From positions 620,001 through 684,000 of the forward strand of contig JODP01000002.1 of the NCBI GenBank assembly GCA_000719025.1: 64,000 bases of DNA. Reading direction: 5' to 3'. Below are positions 1-8,803 of the stretch, one piece after another (position 1 is the stretch's first letter; each line of letters begins with the position of its first letter). The notes under the pieces were generated by a model that saw nothing but the letters and a program-made list of their open reading frames with translations, had not been told where the DNA came from and did not search any database. The stretch comes from Kineosporia aurantiaca JCM 3230. Its GTDB lineage: Bacteria; Actinomycetota; Actinomycetes; Actinomycetales; Kineosporiaceae. Made by a program: the position numbers and the translations under genes.

Positions 1-1
1 G

Positions 2-1165
2 AAGGCCCGGCTGGCCGCGGCCGCGCAGCGCTCGGTGCAGCGCACGCTGGCCGAGTTCCAGGCCCTGGAGAAGGAGTCCGAGCGGCGCGAGGCGGAGCTG
101 AAGGCGGCCGAGCGGCGGGCCCACGAGGCTCTGGAGATCGAGGCCGAGGTGCGCGCCGGGACCCGGCCCGAGGCCGAGGTGATCCCGCTGAGCCGGGCCG
201 TGGACATCCGCGCTGAGAAGGCCGAGCGGGCGCTGCGGGAAGCCCAGGAGCGGGACGAGGACGAGGCTCCGAACGACGAGAACCCGGACGACGAGAGCCC
301 CGACGTCGAGAGCAGTGAGGACGACCACTCCGGTCCGGCGGAACCGGACCATCGGCCGTCCCCTGTTCCCCCCTTCTCGCTCGAGGAAACCGTCCAGCAG
401 GCCGAGCAATTGGCCTCGCTGGCCTCGGACCACATCGACGTGCTCTACCGCCCGGTGCTGCGTCCACGGACCGGGCAGCTGGTGGCGTTGGCCACGACGG
501 TGCGCTGGCGGCATCCGGTGCATGGGGTGCTCGAGTCGGCGGCGCTGATGACCGCGGCCGAGCACGCCGGGCTGCGGCGTCCGCTGGAAGAGCGTCTGCT
601 GGACTCGATCTGCGCCGACCTCGCACTGTTGCGCAAGGCGCCGGACTGGGACGACCTGGCCGCCCACGTTCCGCTGGACGCCCGCTACCTGACCGACGAC
701 CGGCTGGTCACCGTGGTCGAACGCACCCTGCGCCGGCACGACCTGCCGGGCTCGGCGCTGGTGCTGCGGATCGCCGAGACCGGGCCTTCCGTCGACCTGG
801 TCGCCGCGGAGCGGGTGCTCGGCCGGGTGCAGGCCCTGGGGGTCGGCATCGGCCTGGAAGGGTTCGGGACCGGCGCCGCGGGGCTGGCCCTGCTCACCCG
901 GCTGCCGATCGGCTATCTCGCCCTGGACGAGTCGCTGACCGCGGCCGAGCCGGGCAGCCGGGCCGGAGCGGTGCTGGCCGGGGCGATCGCGATGACCCCG
1001 GGCCTGGGCCTGACCCTGATCGCCGACGGGGTGAACCACCAGGAGCAGGCCGACCGGCTCACCGGGCTCGGGGTGGACCTGGCCCAGGGCCCGCTCTACG
1101 GGTCGTCGGTCCCGCTGCCCGAGCTGGACCTGATGCGCCTACTGGTGAACCCGACCCGGGGCTGA
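2..1165 (+). CDS. EAL-domain protein with degenerate active site (5' partial)
   Basis: The frame is open to the left edge, so the true start lies outside the window; the first in-frame start inside is GTG at 35. The visible N-terminal part is a charged, Glu/Arg-rich, probably coiled-coil segment, followed by an acidic linker of Asp/Glu/Pro/Ser. The last 250 residues or so have the fold pattern of an EAL (c-di-GMP phosphodiesterase) domain: the strand ending in RWRHP, a GFGTG motif and a C-terminal IADGV helix start. The catalytic residues are eroded: the EAL triplet before the RWRHP segment reads ATT, the usual DDFGTG is EGFGTG, and the KxD motif is ALD. It is therefore more likely a c-di-GMP sensor or scaffold than an active phosphodiesterase. 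Domain assignment is confident; the role is inference. Confidence 0.8.
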   Translation, partial: KARLAAAAQRSVQRTLAEFQALEKESERREAELKAAERRAHEALEIEAEVRAGTRPEAEVIPLSRAVDIRAEKAERALREAQERDEDEAPNDENPDDESPDVESSEDDHSGPAEPDHRPSPVPPFSLEETVQQAEQLASLASDHIDVLYRPVLRPRTGQLVALATTVRWRHPVHGVLESAALMTAAEHAGLRRPLEERLLDSICADLALLRKAPDWDDLAAHVPLDARYLTDDRLVTVVERTLRRHDLPGSALVLRIAETGPSVDLVAAERVLGRVQALGVGIGLEGFGTGAAGLALLTRLPIGYLALDESLTAAEPGSRAGAVLAGAIAMTPGLGLTLIADGVNHQEQADRLTGLGVDLAQGPLYGSSVPLPELDLMRLLVNPTRG

Positions 1166-1171
1166 GACCAG

Positions 1172-1200
1172 GGGCGCGGCCGGGGGTTCCGGCCGCGCCC
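1172..1200. terminator. Bidirectional hairpin between convergent genes
   Basis: A perfect 12-bp GC stem (1172-1183 with 1189-1200) and a 5-nt loop lies between the stop of the EAL gene and the stop of the convergent permease gene. There is no T-run, as is common in high-GC actinomycetes. Confidence 0.75.
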
Positions 1201-1206
1201 GGGTGC

Positions 1207-2811
1207 TCAGCTGGTCGGGGTCTCCTCGGCCGGAGCCTCGATCAGCCGGTCCGGCAGCTCGACGTTGCTGCGCGGCCCGGTGAACCAGTTCTTCACCGAG
1301 ACGTGCCACCAGATGTACAGCCCACCAAGCAGAACCACCAGGACGATCGGTGCGTAGTTGACCGCCGTCCAGGTGAAGCTGTCGTTCGGCGGCCAGCCCG
1401 CGGGCCCGAACGGGAGGATGAAGTACACCGATGTGACCGCGATCTCGGCGACCGCCAGCAGGCACATCCAGCGGTACTTCGAACCCAGCGTCCACGGGCC
1501 CGGCTGCCAGCTGTTCCCGGCCTTCCAGCGCAGATAGATCGGGATGGCGAAGGCCAGGTAGAGCCCGATGACGCCGATCGAGACGACGGCGTAGAAGGCG
1601 GTCGGGGCGCCGGACGGGCTCTTGTACAGGGCCGGCAGGGTCAGCACGACGGCGGCCGCGGCCCCGGCCAGCACCGCGTTGCGCGGCACCCCCTTCACGT
1701 CCACCTTGGACCACAGGCTGGACCCGGGCACGGCCCGGTCCCGGCTGAACGCGAACAGCATCCGCGAGGTCGAGGTCATGCAGGCGGTGGAGCAGTAGAT
1801 CTGGCCGCTCATGCTGATGAAGACCACGAGCTTGAGCAGGCCCGGGGAGAGCGAACTGGCCAGGACCGCGAGCACGCTACCGGGCCCGTACGGGTTCACG
1901 GTGGTGTCGATCGAGTTGATCAGGTCGGTGTTGGTCGCCGCGAAAAGGAAGGCCAGGAGCAGGATCCAGCCGCCGATGGCGGAGTAGAGGATGGACTGCC
2001 AGATGCCCTTGGCGGCCGCGTTCGCCGCTCCCTGGGTCTCCTCCGAGAGGTGGGCCGAGGCGTCGTACCCGGTGATCGTGTACTGGGTCAGCAGGAAACC
2101 CAGCGGCAGCACGTAGAACCAGAAGCTCCAGTCGCTGTCCCCGCCGATCCCGGCGTTGTTGATCCGCTCGGTGAACACGAACGACAGGCTCTGGTGCGAG
2201 TCCGGCCCGAAAACCAGGACCAGCACGACGATCAGCGCGCCGAAGACGTGCCACCAGACCGAGACGTTGTTGATCACCGCCAGCAGGTGCGAGCTGAAGA
2301 TGTTCACCGCGGTGATCAGCACCATCAGCACGGCGAACCAGAAGAACTGCTGGTAAAGGTAATTGCCGCCGAGGAAGCTGCCGGCGTAGGAGTCGGAGAA
2401 CAGGTCGATGAACGTGTTCAGGTAGATCGCGGCCCCGTAGGCGACCGAGGCCAGGATCGCCACCAGGCCGACCAGGTTCAGCCAGCCGGTGTAGTACCCG
2501 GCCTTGGCGCCGCCGAGTTTGGCCGCCCACCAATAGATCCCGCCGGACGTCGGGTAGGCCGACACCAGCTCGGCCATACAGAACCCGATGATCAGGATGA
2601 ACGCCGAGATCACCGGCCAGCCCAGCGAGATGGCGATCGGGCCGCCGTTGTTCCAGGCCTGGCCGAAGGTGGTGAAGCAGCCGGCCAGGATCGAGATGAT
2701 CGAGAACGAGATGGCGAAGTTCGAGAACCCGGACCAGGATCGGTGGAGTTCCTGCTTGTAGCCCAGCGAGGCGAGGACGGACTCGTCGTCGGTGGGGGCA
2801 GTGTCGGGCAT
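1207..2811 (-). CDS. APC-superfamily amino-acid permease
   Basis: A 534-residue polytopic membrane protein with about 12 hydrophobic segments. After a short cytoplasmic tail comes the family hallmark of amino acid/choline (ACT, GABA-permease-like) transporters: the stretch RSWSGFSNFAISFS, then a first helix and GGP, and later YPTSGGIYWWAA. It probably imports an amino acid or amine by proton symport; the substrate cannot be read from sequence. The frame stays open to 2898, but ATG at 2811 is chosen because GGGAG lies 7 nt upstream and the extra residues are not family-like. It is divergent from the arabinofuranosidase gene, with two LacI-like palindromes in between, and convergent with the EAL gene. 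Confidence 0.85.
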   Translation of the reverse strand: MPDTAPTDDESVLASLGYKQELHRSWSGFSNFAISFSIISILAGCFTTFGQAWNNGGPIAISLGWPVISAFILIIGFCMAELVSAYPTSGGIYWWAAKLGGAKAGYYTGWLNLVGLVAILASVAYGAAIYLNTFIDLFSDSYAGSFLGGNYLYQQFFWFAVLMVLITAVNIFSSHLLAVINNVSVWWHVFGALIVVLVLVFGPDSHQSLSFVFTERINNAGIGGDSDWSFWFYVLPLGFLLTQYTITGYDASAHLSEETQGAANAAAKGIWQSILYSAIGGWILLLAFLFAATNTDLINSIDTTVNPYGPGSVLAVLASSLSPGLLKLVVFISMSGQIYCSTACMTSTSRMLFAFSRDRAVPGSSLWSKVDVKGVPRNAVLAGAAAAVVLTLPALYKSPSGAPTAFYAVVSIGVIGLYLAFAIPIYLRWKAGNSWQPGPWTLGSKYRWMCLLAVAEIAVTSVYFILPFGPAGWPPNDSFTWTAVNYAPIVLVVLLGGLYIWWHVSVKNWFTGPRSNVELPDRLIEAPAEETPTS

Positions 2812-2928
2812 CGGCGCTCCCTGGTAGGGCCGGGATGAGTAGGTGCAGGGCGCCACTTTCACGCCACCGCGTTTCCGGGACCAGCACCACTGAGTCACAT
2901 CCGGATGAAGCGCCGAACGGTCGGACCG

Positions 2929-2940
2929 GTGAGCGCTAAC
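2929..2940. promoter_or_regulatory. LacI-family operator-like palindrome, site 1
   Basis: GTGAGCGCTAAC matches the central GTGAGCGCTCAC type of LacI/GalR-family operators with one broken pair. It sits in the 228-bp divergent promoter region of the permease and the arabinofuranosidase, 67 bp centre to centre from a second site. No LacI-type regulator gene is present in the window. Confidence 0.55.
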
Positions 2941-2994
2941 GCGTCATCCTCCCGATACGCCCCATTGACGCACCGGAAACACATAAGTGACGCT

Positions 2995-3008
2995 TGTGAG
3001 CGTTCACA
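2995..3008. promoter_or_regulatory. LacI-family operator-like palindrome, site 2
   Basis: TGTGAGCGTTCACA has 5-bp outer arms TGTGA/TCACA around a GCGT core, close to the canonical LacI-type palindrome. It lies 32 nt upstream of the GH54 start and downstream of a TTGACG hexamer (2965-2970) that could be a -35 box; I see no convincing -10. Its position would suit repression of the arabinofuranosidase by a sugar-responsive LacI-type regulator. Confidence 0.6.
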
Positions 3009-3039
3009 TCGGTGGCTCTGACCCTCCGAAAGGAACCTC

Positions 3040-4536
3040 ATGCTCCCCAAACCCTGGCAACCTCTTCGCCGCGCCATCCTCGTCATCGTCGCCGCGATCG
3101 TCCTCACGTTGTCCGCCTTGGTCGCCGGCCCCGCCTCCCCCGCGCAGGCCGCGGGCACGCTGCCCTGCGACATCTACGCCAACGGCGGCACCCCCTGCGT
3201 CGCCGCGCACAGCACCACCCGGGCGCTCTTCGGCTCGTACAACGGTTCGCTCTATCAGGTGCGTCGCTGGTCCGACGGCGCCACGATGAACATTGGCGTG
3301 CTCAGCGCCGGGGGTTACGCAAATGCCGCAGCACAGGACAGTTTCTGCTCCGGCACCTACTGCACCATCGTCCGCATCTACGACCAGACTTCCCGGCACA
3401 ACGACCTGACCATCGCACCCGGCGGGGGCGCCAACCCGACCGCCGACCAAGGTGCGAACGCGGCCGCGCTGCCGGTCACCGCCGGCGGCCATAAGGTCTA
3501 CGGCGTCTACATTTCCGCGGGTAATGGCTATCGCAACAACGCGACCAACGGGATCGCCACCGGCAGCCAGCCCGAGGGCATGTACATGGTCACCGAGGGC
3601 ACGCACACGAACGACCGCTGCTGCTTCGACTACGGCAACGCCGAGACCAACAACCTGGACACCGGCAACGGCGACATGGATGCGATCTACTTCGGGACGC
3701 TCTGCTGGTTCACCCCCTGCGCCGGCGGCCCCCGGGTCGCCGCCGACCTCGAAAATGGCCTCTTCGCCGGAGGGAACGGCTCGAACCCGGCCAACACCGG
3801 GCGAAGTTCGGCGTTCGTGACCGCGGTCCTGAAGAACAATGGCACTTCGACGTACGCCATCAAGGACGGCAACGCCCAATCCGGCAGCCTGGCCACCAGA
3901 TACAACGGAGCGCTCCCGACCCAGTCCGGCTACAACCCGATGACCAAGCAGGGCGCCATCATCCTCGGGATCGGCGGGGACAACAGCAACGGATCCGTCG
4001 GGTCGTTCTTCGAAGGCGTCATGACCAGCGGTTACCCCAGCGACGCAACCGAAAACGCGGTCCAGGCCAACATCGTCTCCGTGGGCTACAGCAAGAGCAT
4101 GACCTTCCCGGTCAACGGCGCCACCTACAAGCTGACGAACCTGGCCAGCGGGAAACTGCTCGACGCGATCAACTGCGGGACCGCGAACGGCACCCTGATC
4201 GACCAGTGGCAGGCTCTCGGCAACACTTGCCAGCAATGGCGTTTCACCAATGTCGGCGCCAACAAGTGGACGATCACAAACGTCAATGCCAACAAGACCC
4301 TCGATGCGGTCAACTGCGGTCTGGCTCTGGGCACGGCCGTGGACCTGTGGGATCCGCTCGGCAACCTGTGTCAGCAGTGGGCGGTCATCCCGGCCGGCAA
4401 CGGCCGGTACGAACTCGTCGTCGAGAACAGCGGAATGGTGCTGGACGACGTCAACTGCGGTACGGCCAACGGCACCAAGGCCGATCTGTGGATGTGGCTG
4501 AACAACCCGTGCCAGCTCTGGTCGATCACCAGTTAG
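3040..4536 (+). CDS. Secreted GH54 alpha-L-arabinofuranosidase with ricin-type lectin domain
   Basis: A 498-residue secreted enzyme predicted to release arabinose from arabinan or arabinoxylan. Residues 1-37 form a signal peptide (two Arg, hydrophobic core, cleavage near AQA-A). Residues about 38-355 match the AbfB/GH54 catalytic domain: ADLENG carries the presumed nucleophile Glu238, GIGGDNSNG carries the presumed acid Asp314, and the adjacent cysteines Cys194-Cys195 correspond to the vicinal disulfide known in fungal AbfB. Fungal AbfB ends in an arabinose-binding CBM42, but here residues 360-498 are a three-repeat ricin B/CBM13 lectin domain with repeated LD..NCG..NGT and QxW motifs. Start ATG 3040 has AAAGGAA upstream. 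Two LacI-type operators precede it. Confidence 0.9.
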   Translation: MLPKPWQPLRRAILVIVAAIVLTLSALVAGPASPAQAAGTLPCDIYANGGTPCVAAHSTTRALFGSYNGSLYQVRRWSDGATMNIGVLSAGGYANAAAQDSFCSGTYCTIVRIYDQTSRHNDLTIAPGGGANPTADQGANAAALPVTAGGHKVYGVYISAGNGYRNNATNGIATGSQPEGMYMVTEGTHTNDRCCFDYGNAETNNLDTGNGDMDAIYFGTLCWFTPCAGGPRVAADLENGLFAGGNGSNPANTGRSSAFVTAVLKNNGTSTYAIKDGNAQSGSLATRYNGALPTQSGYNPMTKQGAIILGIGGDNSNGSVGSFFEGVMTSGYPSDATENAVQANIVSVGYSKSMTFPVNGATYKLTNLASGKLLDAINCGTANGTLIDQWQALGNTCQQWRFTNVGANKWTITNVNANKTLDAVNCGLALGTAVDLWDPLGNLCQQWAVIPAGNGRYELVVENSGMVLDDVNCGTANGTKADLWMWLNNPCQLWSITS

Positions 4537-4625
4537 GGCTAAATCGGCTGGACGTCGCTCCCCGGCACCGGAGATGCTCGGGTCCGCACTTGCCACAGGG
4601 GCGAGCGGTGGACGGAGGTGGAACG

Positions 4626-5813
4626 GTGACGGTGGAGCGGCTCGGGCCGAAGCTCTTCAACTGGGCGAGCATTCTGGAGGAGAAGACCCGCGAACAGGCC
4701 GTCCGGACGTCCCAGATGCCGTTCATCTCGCCGCATCTCGCGCTGATGCCGGACGCCCACCTGGGCAAGGGGGCGACGGTCGGCTCGGTGATCCCGACGC
4801 TGCGGGCGATCATCCCGGCCGCGGTCGGGGTGGACATCGGCTGCGGCATGATCGCGGTCCGCACCCAGTGGACGGAGACCGACGTTCGGGCCGCCGGCCC
4901 CCTGGCCGAGCTCCGGGTCGCGATCGAGCGGGCGATCCCGCTCTCCGCGGGTGGCTACAACTCTGAGGAGCGGACCACGGAGAGCGTGGTGGCCGAGCGT
5001 CTGGAGGTGCTCGCCCAGAAGGCGGCGAAGGCCGGTTTCGACCCGTCCTCCTACACCGGCAACTGGACGCGTCAGCTCGGCAGCCTCGGCTCGGGTAACC
5101 ACTTCATCGAGGTGACGGCGGACCAGTCCGGCACGGTGTGGCTGTTCCTGCACTCCGGATCGCGGGGTATCGGAAACCGGATCGCGCAGAAGCACATCAA
5201 GGTCGCGCGGGCGCTGATGGAGAAGTACTACATCACCCTGCCCGACCTCGACCTGGCCTACCTGGTGCAGGACACGGCCGAGTTCTGGTCGTACATCAAC
5301 GAGATGCGCTGGGCCCAGGACTTCGCGCTGGCCAACCGGGAGGAGATGATGCACCGGCTGATGCAGTGCACCGCCGCCTTCATGGGTGAGCCGGTGCAGG
5401 ACCTCGAGCGGATCAACTGTCACCACAACTTCACCCAGCCGGAGCACCATTTCGGCAAGGACGTCTGGGTCAGCCGGAAGGGCGCGATCCAGGCCGACGC
5501 GGGCCGGCCGGGCCTGATCCCGGGTTCCATGGGCACGGCCAGCTACGTGGTCACCGGCAAGGGCAACCCGCTCTCGCTGAACTCCTCGCCGCACGGGGCG
5601 GGCCGGGAGTTCTCCCGGACCGCGGCCCGGAAGAAGTTCACCGTGGAGGATCTGCGGGAGGCGATGAAGGGCATCGAGTACCGGGACACGGATGCTTTCG
5701 TGGACGAGATCCCGGGCGCCTACAAGCCGATCGACCAGGTGATGGCCGATGCGGCGGATCTGGTCGAGGTGCAGCACACGCTGCACCAGATCCTGAACGT
5801 GAAGGGCGACTAG
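4626..5813 (+). CDS. rtcB: RtcB-family RNA-splicing ligase
   Basis: A 395-residue RtcB ligase, the GTP- and Mn2+-dependent enzyme that joins RNA 2',3'-cyclic phosphate or 3'-phosphate ends to 5'-OH ends. Metal ligands are seen in MPDAHLGKG, GVDIGCGM (Cys73), GSLGSGNHFIE and HSGSRG. The guanylylated histidine is expected at His323 in SSPHGAGR, and NCHHN supplies further ligands. The frame is open much further upstream, but GTG 4626 is chosen because GGAGGTGG lies just before it and the family N-terminus begins here. No archease (activator) or rtcA gene is adjacent, and there is no rtcR-type regulator, so it appears as a stand-alone RNA-repair gene. Confidence 0.93.
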   Translation: MTVERLGPKLFNWASILEEKTREQAVRTSQMPFISPHLALMPDAHLGKGATVGSVIPTLRAIIPAAVGVDIGCGMIAVRTQWTETDVRAAGPLAELRVAIERAIPLSAGGYNSEERTTESVVAERLEVLAQKAAKAGFDPSSYTGNWTRQLGSLGSGNHFIEVTADQSGTVWLFLHSGSRGIGNRIAQKHIKVARALMEKYYITLPDLDLAYLVQDTAEFWSYINEMRWAQDFALANREEMMHRLMQCTAAFMGEPVQDLERINCHHNFTQPEHHFGKDVWVSRKGAIQADAGRPGLIPGSMGTASYVVTGKGNPLSLNSSPHGAGREFSRTAARKKFTVEDLREAMKGIEYRDTDAFVDEIPGAYKPIDQVMADAADLVEVQHTLHQILNVKGD

Positions 5814-5823
5814 ACCAACGCGA

Positions 5824-5857
5824 ATGAGGGACGCCGGTGACCACCGGCGTCCCTCAT
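5824..5857. terminator. Bidirectional terminator between rtcB and argG
   Basis: A perfect 15-bp stem (5824-5838 with 5843-5857) and a 4-nt loop sits between the stop codons of convergent rtcB and argG. Confidence 0.85.
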
Positions 5858-5871
5858 CATGCGTTCTGGTG

Positions 5872-7287
5872 CTAGTCGGTACCGGCCTCCATGGCCGCCT
5901 GGTCCAGCAGCGCGGCCTCGTCGGCCTCCACGTCCCGGTTGCGGCTGATCCGGTCCGAGCCGCCCGGTTCCAGCTCCCCGACGATCCGGGCCTGGCCCTC
6001 GAGCTGGCCCAGGCCGGCGAACAGCTCGAGCTTCTGCCGGGAGTCGGCGATGTCGAGGTTGCGCATGGTCAGCTGGCCGATCCGGTCGACCGGGCCGAAG
6101 GCCGCGTCCTCGGTGCGCTCCATGCTGAGCCGGTCCGGGTGGTAGCTGAGGTTCGGGCCGACCGTGTTGACGATCGTCCAGTCGTCGCCCCGGCGCAGCC
6201 GCACCGTGACCTCGCCGGTGACCGCGCGGGCCACCCACTGGGTCAGGCTGCTCTGCAGCATCAGCGACTGCGGGTCCAGCCAGCGGCCTTCGTAGAGCAG
6301 CCGGCCGAGGCGGCGGCCCATGGTGTGGTACGAGTCGACCGTGTCCTCGTTGTGGATCGCGTTGACCAGGCGCTCGTAGGTGATGAAGAGCAGGGCCATG
6401 CCCGGCGCCTCGTAGATCCCGCGGCTCTTGGCCTCGATGATCCGGTTCTCGATCTGGTCGGACATGCCCAGGCCGTGCCGGCCGCCGATCTCGTTGGCCT
6501 TCATCACCAGATCGACCTGGCTGCCGAACTTCTCGCCGTTGATCGCGACCGGGCGGCCGTTCTCGAAGCTGACCGTGATGTCCTCGGCGTCGATCGCGAC
6601 CGCCGGGTCCCAGTGCTTGACGCCCATGATCGGCTCGACGATCTCGAGGGACTCGCTGAGGTGCTCCAGGGTCTTCGCCTCGTGGGTGGCGCCCCAGATG
6701 TTGGCGTCGGTCGAGTACGCCTTCTCCTTGCTGGCCCGGTAGGGCAGGTCGTGCTCGGTCAGCCACTGCGACATCTCGGCGCGGCCGCCCAGCTCGTCCA
6801 CGAACGCCGCGTCCAGCCAGGGCTTGTAGATCCGCAGCGCGGGGTTGGCGAGCAGGCCGTAGCGGTAGAACCGCTCGATGTCGTTGCCCTTGTAGGTCGA
6901 GCCGTCGCCCCAGATCGAGACGCCGTCCTCCCGCATGGCCTGGACCAGCAGGGTGCCGGTGACGGCGCGGCCCAGCGGGGTGGTGTTGAAGTAGGCCTTG
7001 CCGCCGGAGCGGATGTGGAACGCGCCGCACATCAGGGCGACCAGACCGGCCTCGACCAGGGCCTCGCGGCAGTCGACCAGCCGGGCGATCTCGGCGCCGT
7101 ACTGTTTCGCGCGTCCGGGCAGGGACTCCATGTCGTCCTCGTCGTACTGACCGAGGTCGGCGCTGTAGGTGCAGGGGACGGCGCCGTGGTGGCGCATCCA
7201 CGCAACGGCTACGGACGTGTCGAGACCACCGGAGAAAGCGATTCCGACTCGGTCACCGACGGGGAGACTTGTCAATACCTTGGACAC
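5872..7287 (-). CDS. argG: Argininosuccinate synthase, long type
   Basis: A 471-residue argininosuccinate synthase, which condenses citrulline and aspartate with ATP in arginine biosynthesis. The N-terminal ATP-pyrophosphatase P-loop is FSGGLDTS, followed by a QYDEDDMESLPGRA segment and downstream GDGSTYKGND and TDANIWGATHEA motifs. Length and motifs match the long E. coli-type enzyme rather than the roughly 400-residue type. The start is GTG 7287 with only a weak AGG upstream. No other arg gene is adjacent, so it stands apart from a classical argCJBDRGH cluster. The upstream neighbour on the same strand is separated by a hairpin. Confidence 0.94.
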   Translation of the reverse strand: MSKVLTSLPVGDRVGIAFSGGLDTSVAVAWMRHHGAVPCTYSADLGQYDEDDMESLPGRAKQYGAEIARLVDCREALVEAGLVALMCGAFHIRSGGKAYFNTTPLGRAVTGTLLVQAMREDGVSIWGDGSTYKGNDIERFYRYGLLANPALRIYKPWLDAAFVDELGGRAEMSQWLTEHDLPYRASKEKAYSTDANIWGATHEAKTLEHLSESLEIVEPIMGVKHWDPAVAIDAEDITVSFENGRPVAINGEKFGSQVDLVMKANEIGGRHGLGMSDQIENRIIEAKSRGIYEAPGMALLFITYERLVNAIHNEDTVDSYHTMGRRLGRLLYEGRWLDPQSLMLQSSLTQWVARAVTGEVTVRLRRGDDWTIVNTVGPNLSYHPDRLSMERTEDAAFGPVDRIGQLTMRNLDIADSRQKLELFAGLGQLEGQARIVGELEPGGSDRISRNRDVEADEAALLDQAAMEAGTD

Positions 7288-7300
7288 GGAACCTAAAGAT

Positions 7301-7342
7301 AGGGCATGTCCCCGGGCGGTTTACGCACCGGAGACATGCCCT
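7301..7342 (-). terminator. Hairpin downstream of the matrixin gene
   Basis: A 10-bp perfect stem (7301-7310 with 7333-7342) encloses a 22-nt GC-rich loop that can pair further. On the minus strand it lies just after the matrixin stop and before argG and is followed by ATCTTT, consistent with termination; it could also act in the argG leader. Confidence 0.6.
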
Positions 7343-7369
7343 CAGCTTTTCCCGTTCAACGGCCTCTGA

Positions 7370-8689
7370 TCAGCAGGATTTCGCGGTGTAGAGGGCGTTC
7401 AGCCCGGCGATCTCGTACTTGGTCAGGGTGGTCGGCGAGCCGACGTCGGCGACCGGGTACATCAGCGCGGACTTGGCGGTCACGTGTCCCAGACCCAGCG
7501 AGTGCGAGATCTCGTGCACGATCAGCGCGCCGCGACCGGGCACGCCGTCGTAGCGGCCGAAGCCGGGCTGGCCGACCCAGCGCGAGGCGGTGTTGAACCA
7601 GACCGTGCCCTTGGTGGCGTTCACCCCGTTACCGGAGGAGCCGCCCAGGCCGTCCGCGTCGGTGTCCCCGTCCGGGAAGTGCTCGGTGCCCGCCCAGGTG
7701 AGCCCGATCGTCCCCTTGCTGGAGACGTGCTTGAACTTGATCCCGGTGGCCGCGCTGATCTGCTTGAAGCCCTCGGCGATGTCGGTGCTCATGCCGGCCG
7801 CCCGGTCCGGCTCGTCGGCCGCGTTGTAGGACCAGGTGAGCGTCTTGCAGCGGGCGAAGGGCCAGTTCATCGGGGCCCAGCCGTTGGTGATCGAGGTGGC
7901 CAGCCTGACCGTGTGGCCGGCGGCCTTGACCGCGATCGTGTAGTTGCCCGGCGCGGTCTTGCCCGGGGCCCAGCTGAAGGTGGCCTTCTTGGCCTTCTTG
8001 GTGCCGAGCGCCTTGACCGTCTTACTGCCCTTCATCAGCTTGGCGCTGATCCCGGCCTTGGGCGCGGACACGGTCAGGGCAAGCGTGCGGTCGGCCTTCT
8101 TCTCGGCGGAGGGGGCGATCCACCGGTTGATCTTGCCCAGGTGCACCGGCTGGCTGATCGTCTTGTAGCCGATCGCGTAGACCGGGTAGCTGTTGGTCTT
8201 GGAGCAGCCGACCGCGTAGACCTTGAGCTTGGTCTTGCCCGCCTTCAGGTCCTTCAGCGTGATCGGCATCGTGTAGGGCTTCTTCATGTCCTGCCGGGGC
8301 AGCGACTGCTCGATGATCCCGCAGACCTTGCTCGAGCCGGTGACCTTGACCGTGTACGTCGCGTTCTTGGTCATCGTGGCCGGGCCGGTGATCTTCACCT
8401 TCGCGGCGGCGGCCTGGAAGGTGCCGGCCGCGCTGCTCGCGCTGATCGGGTGGAAGGCGCCGTTGGCGGTGATCCGCCCGATCACCCCCGGGTCCCGGGT
8501 GAGCGGGGAGGCGACCGGCTGCTCGGCCGCGCCGGCCGGGGAGATCGAGGCGACCGCCACCGGCACGACCAGCAGGCCCCCGATGCTCAGAAGGCGGACG
8601 GCTCTGGTTACGAAGCGTGAACGTCTGGGGTCTGCGCTAGGGCTCGGCAACTGCGACTCTCGCTCTCTCAGCGGCAGCGACGGAGGCAA
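7370..8689 (-). CDS. Secreted matrixin-like zinc metalloprotease
   Basis: A secreted protein of up to 439 residues. The N-terminus has an Arg-rich n-region, a hydrophobic core (LLSIGGLLVVPVAVASI) and an Ala-rich cleavage region. The middle about 250 residues are Lys/Thr/Ala-rich and look like one or two Ig-like or bacterial surface beta-domains. The C-terminal domain is a metzincin protease: HEISHSLGLGH provides three zinc histidines and the catalytic Glu, and SALMYP is the Met-turn. It resembles the matrixin/peptidase M10 group. The start is uncertain: no ATG precedes the signal peptide and the candidates are TTG codons at 8689 and about 13 codons downstream. The role is probably extracellular protein degradation; no propeptide cysteine switch is visible. 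Confidence 0.82.
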   Translation of the reverse strand: MPPSLPLRERESQLPSPSADPRRSRFVTRAVRLLSIGGLLVVPVAVASISPAGAAEQPVASPLTRDPGVIGRITANGAFHPISASSAAGTFQAAAAKVKITGPATMTKNATYTVKVTGSSKVCGIIEQSLPRQDMKKPYTMPITLKDLKAGKTKLKVYAVGCSKTNSYPVYAIGYKTISQPVHLGKINRWIAPSAEKKADRTLALTVSAPKAGISAKLMKGSKTVKALGTKKAKKATFSWAPGKTAPGNYTIAVKAAGHTVRLATSITNGWAPMNWPFARCKTLTWSYNAADEPDRAAGMSTDIAEGFKQISAATGIKFKHVSSKGTIGLTWAGTEHFPDGDTDADGLGGSSGNGVNATKGTVWFNTASRWVGQPGFGRYDGVPGRGALIVHEISHSLGLGHVTAKSALMYPVADVGSPTTLTKYEIAGLNALYTAKSC

Positions 8690-8803
8690 TCGGATCTGCG
8701 AGCCCGTCGGTCAGCGGCTACGGGAATGACTGTGCACCGGCTGTCAAACCAGTCGGCGGAGGTCAAACTACCCGGTTGCGGAAGCACAAAGTGACCGAAT
8801 GGG

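Noticed and set aside
1303..2838. Long plus-strand frame antisense to the permease
   Set aside because: Composition is that of a GC-rich shadow frame; the minus frame has a full APC transporter with helices and family motifs.
4206..4625. N-terminal extension of rtcB through the end of the arabinofuranosidase gene
   Set aside because: It overlaps the lectin domain in another frame, while a strong GGAGGTGG site and the family start lie at GTG 4626.
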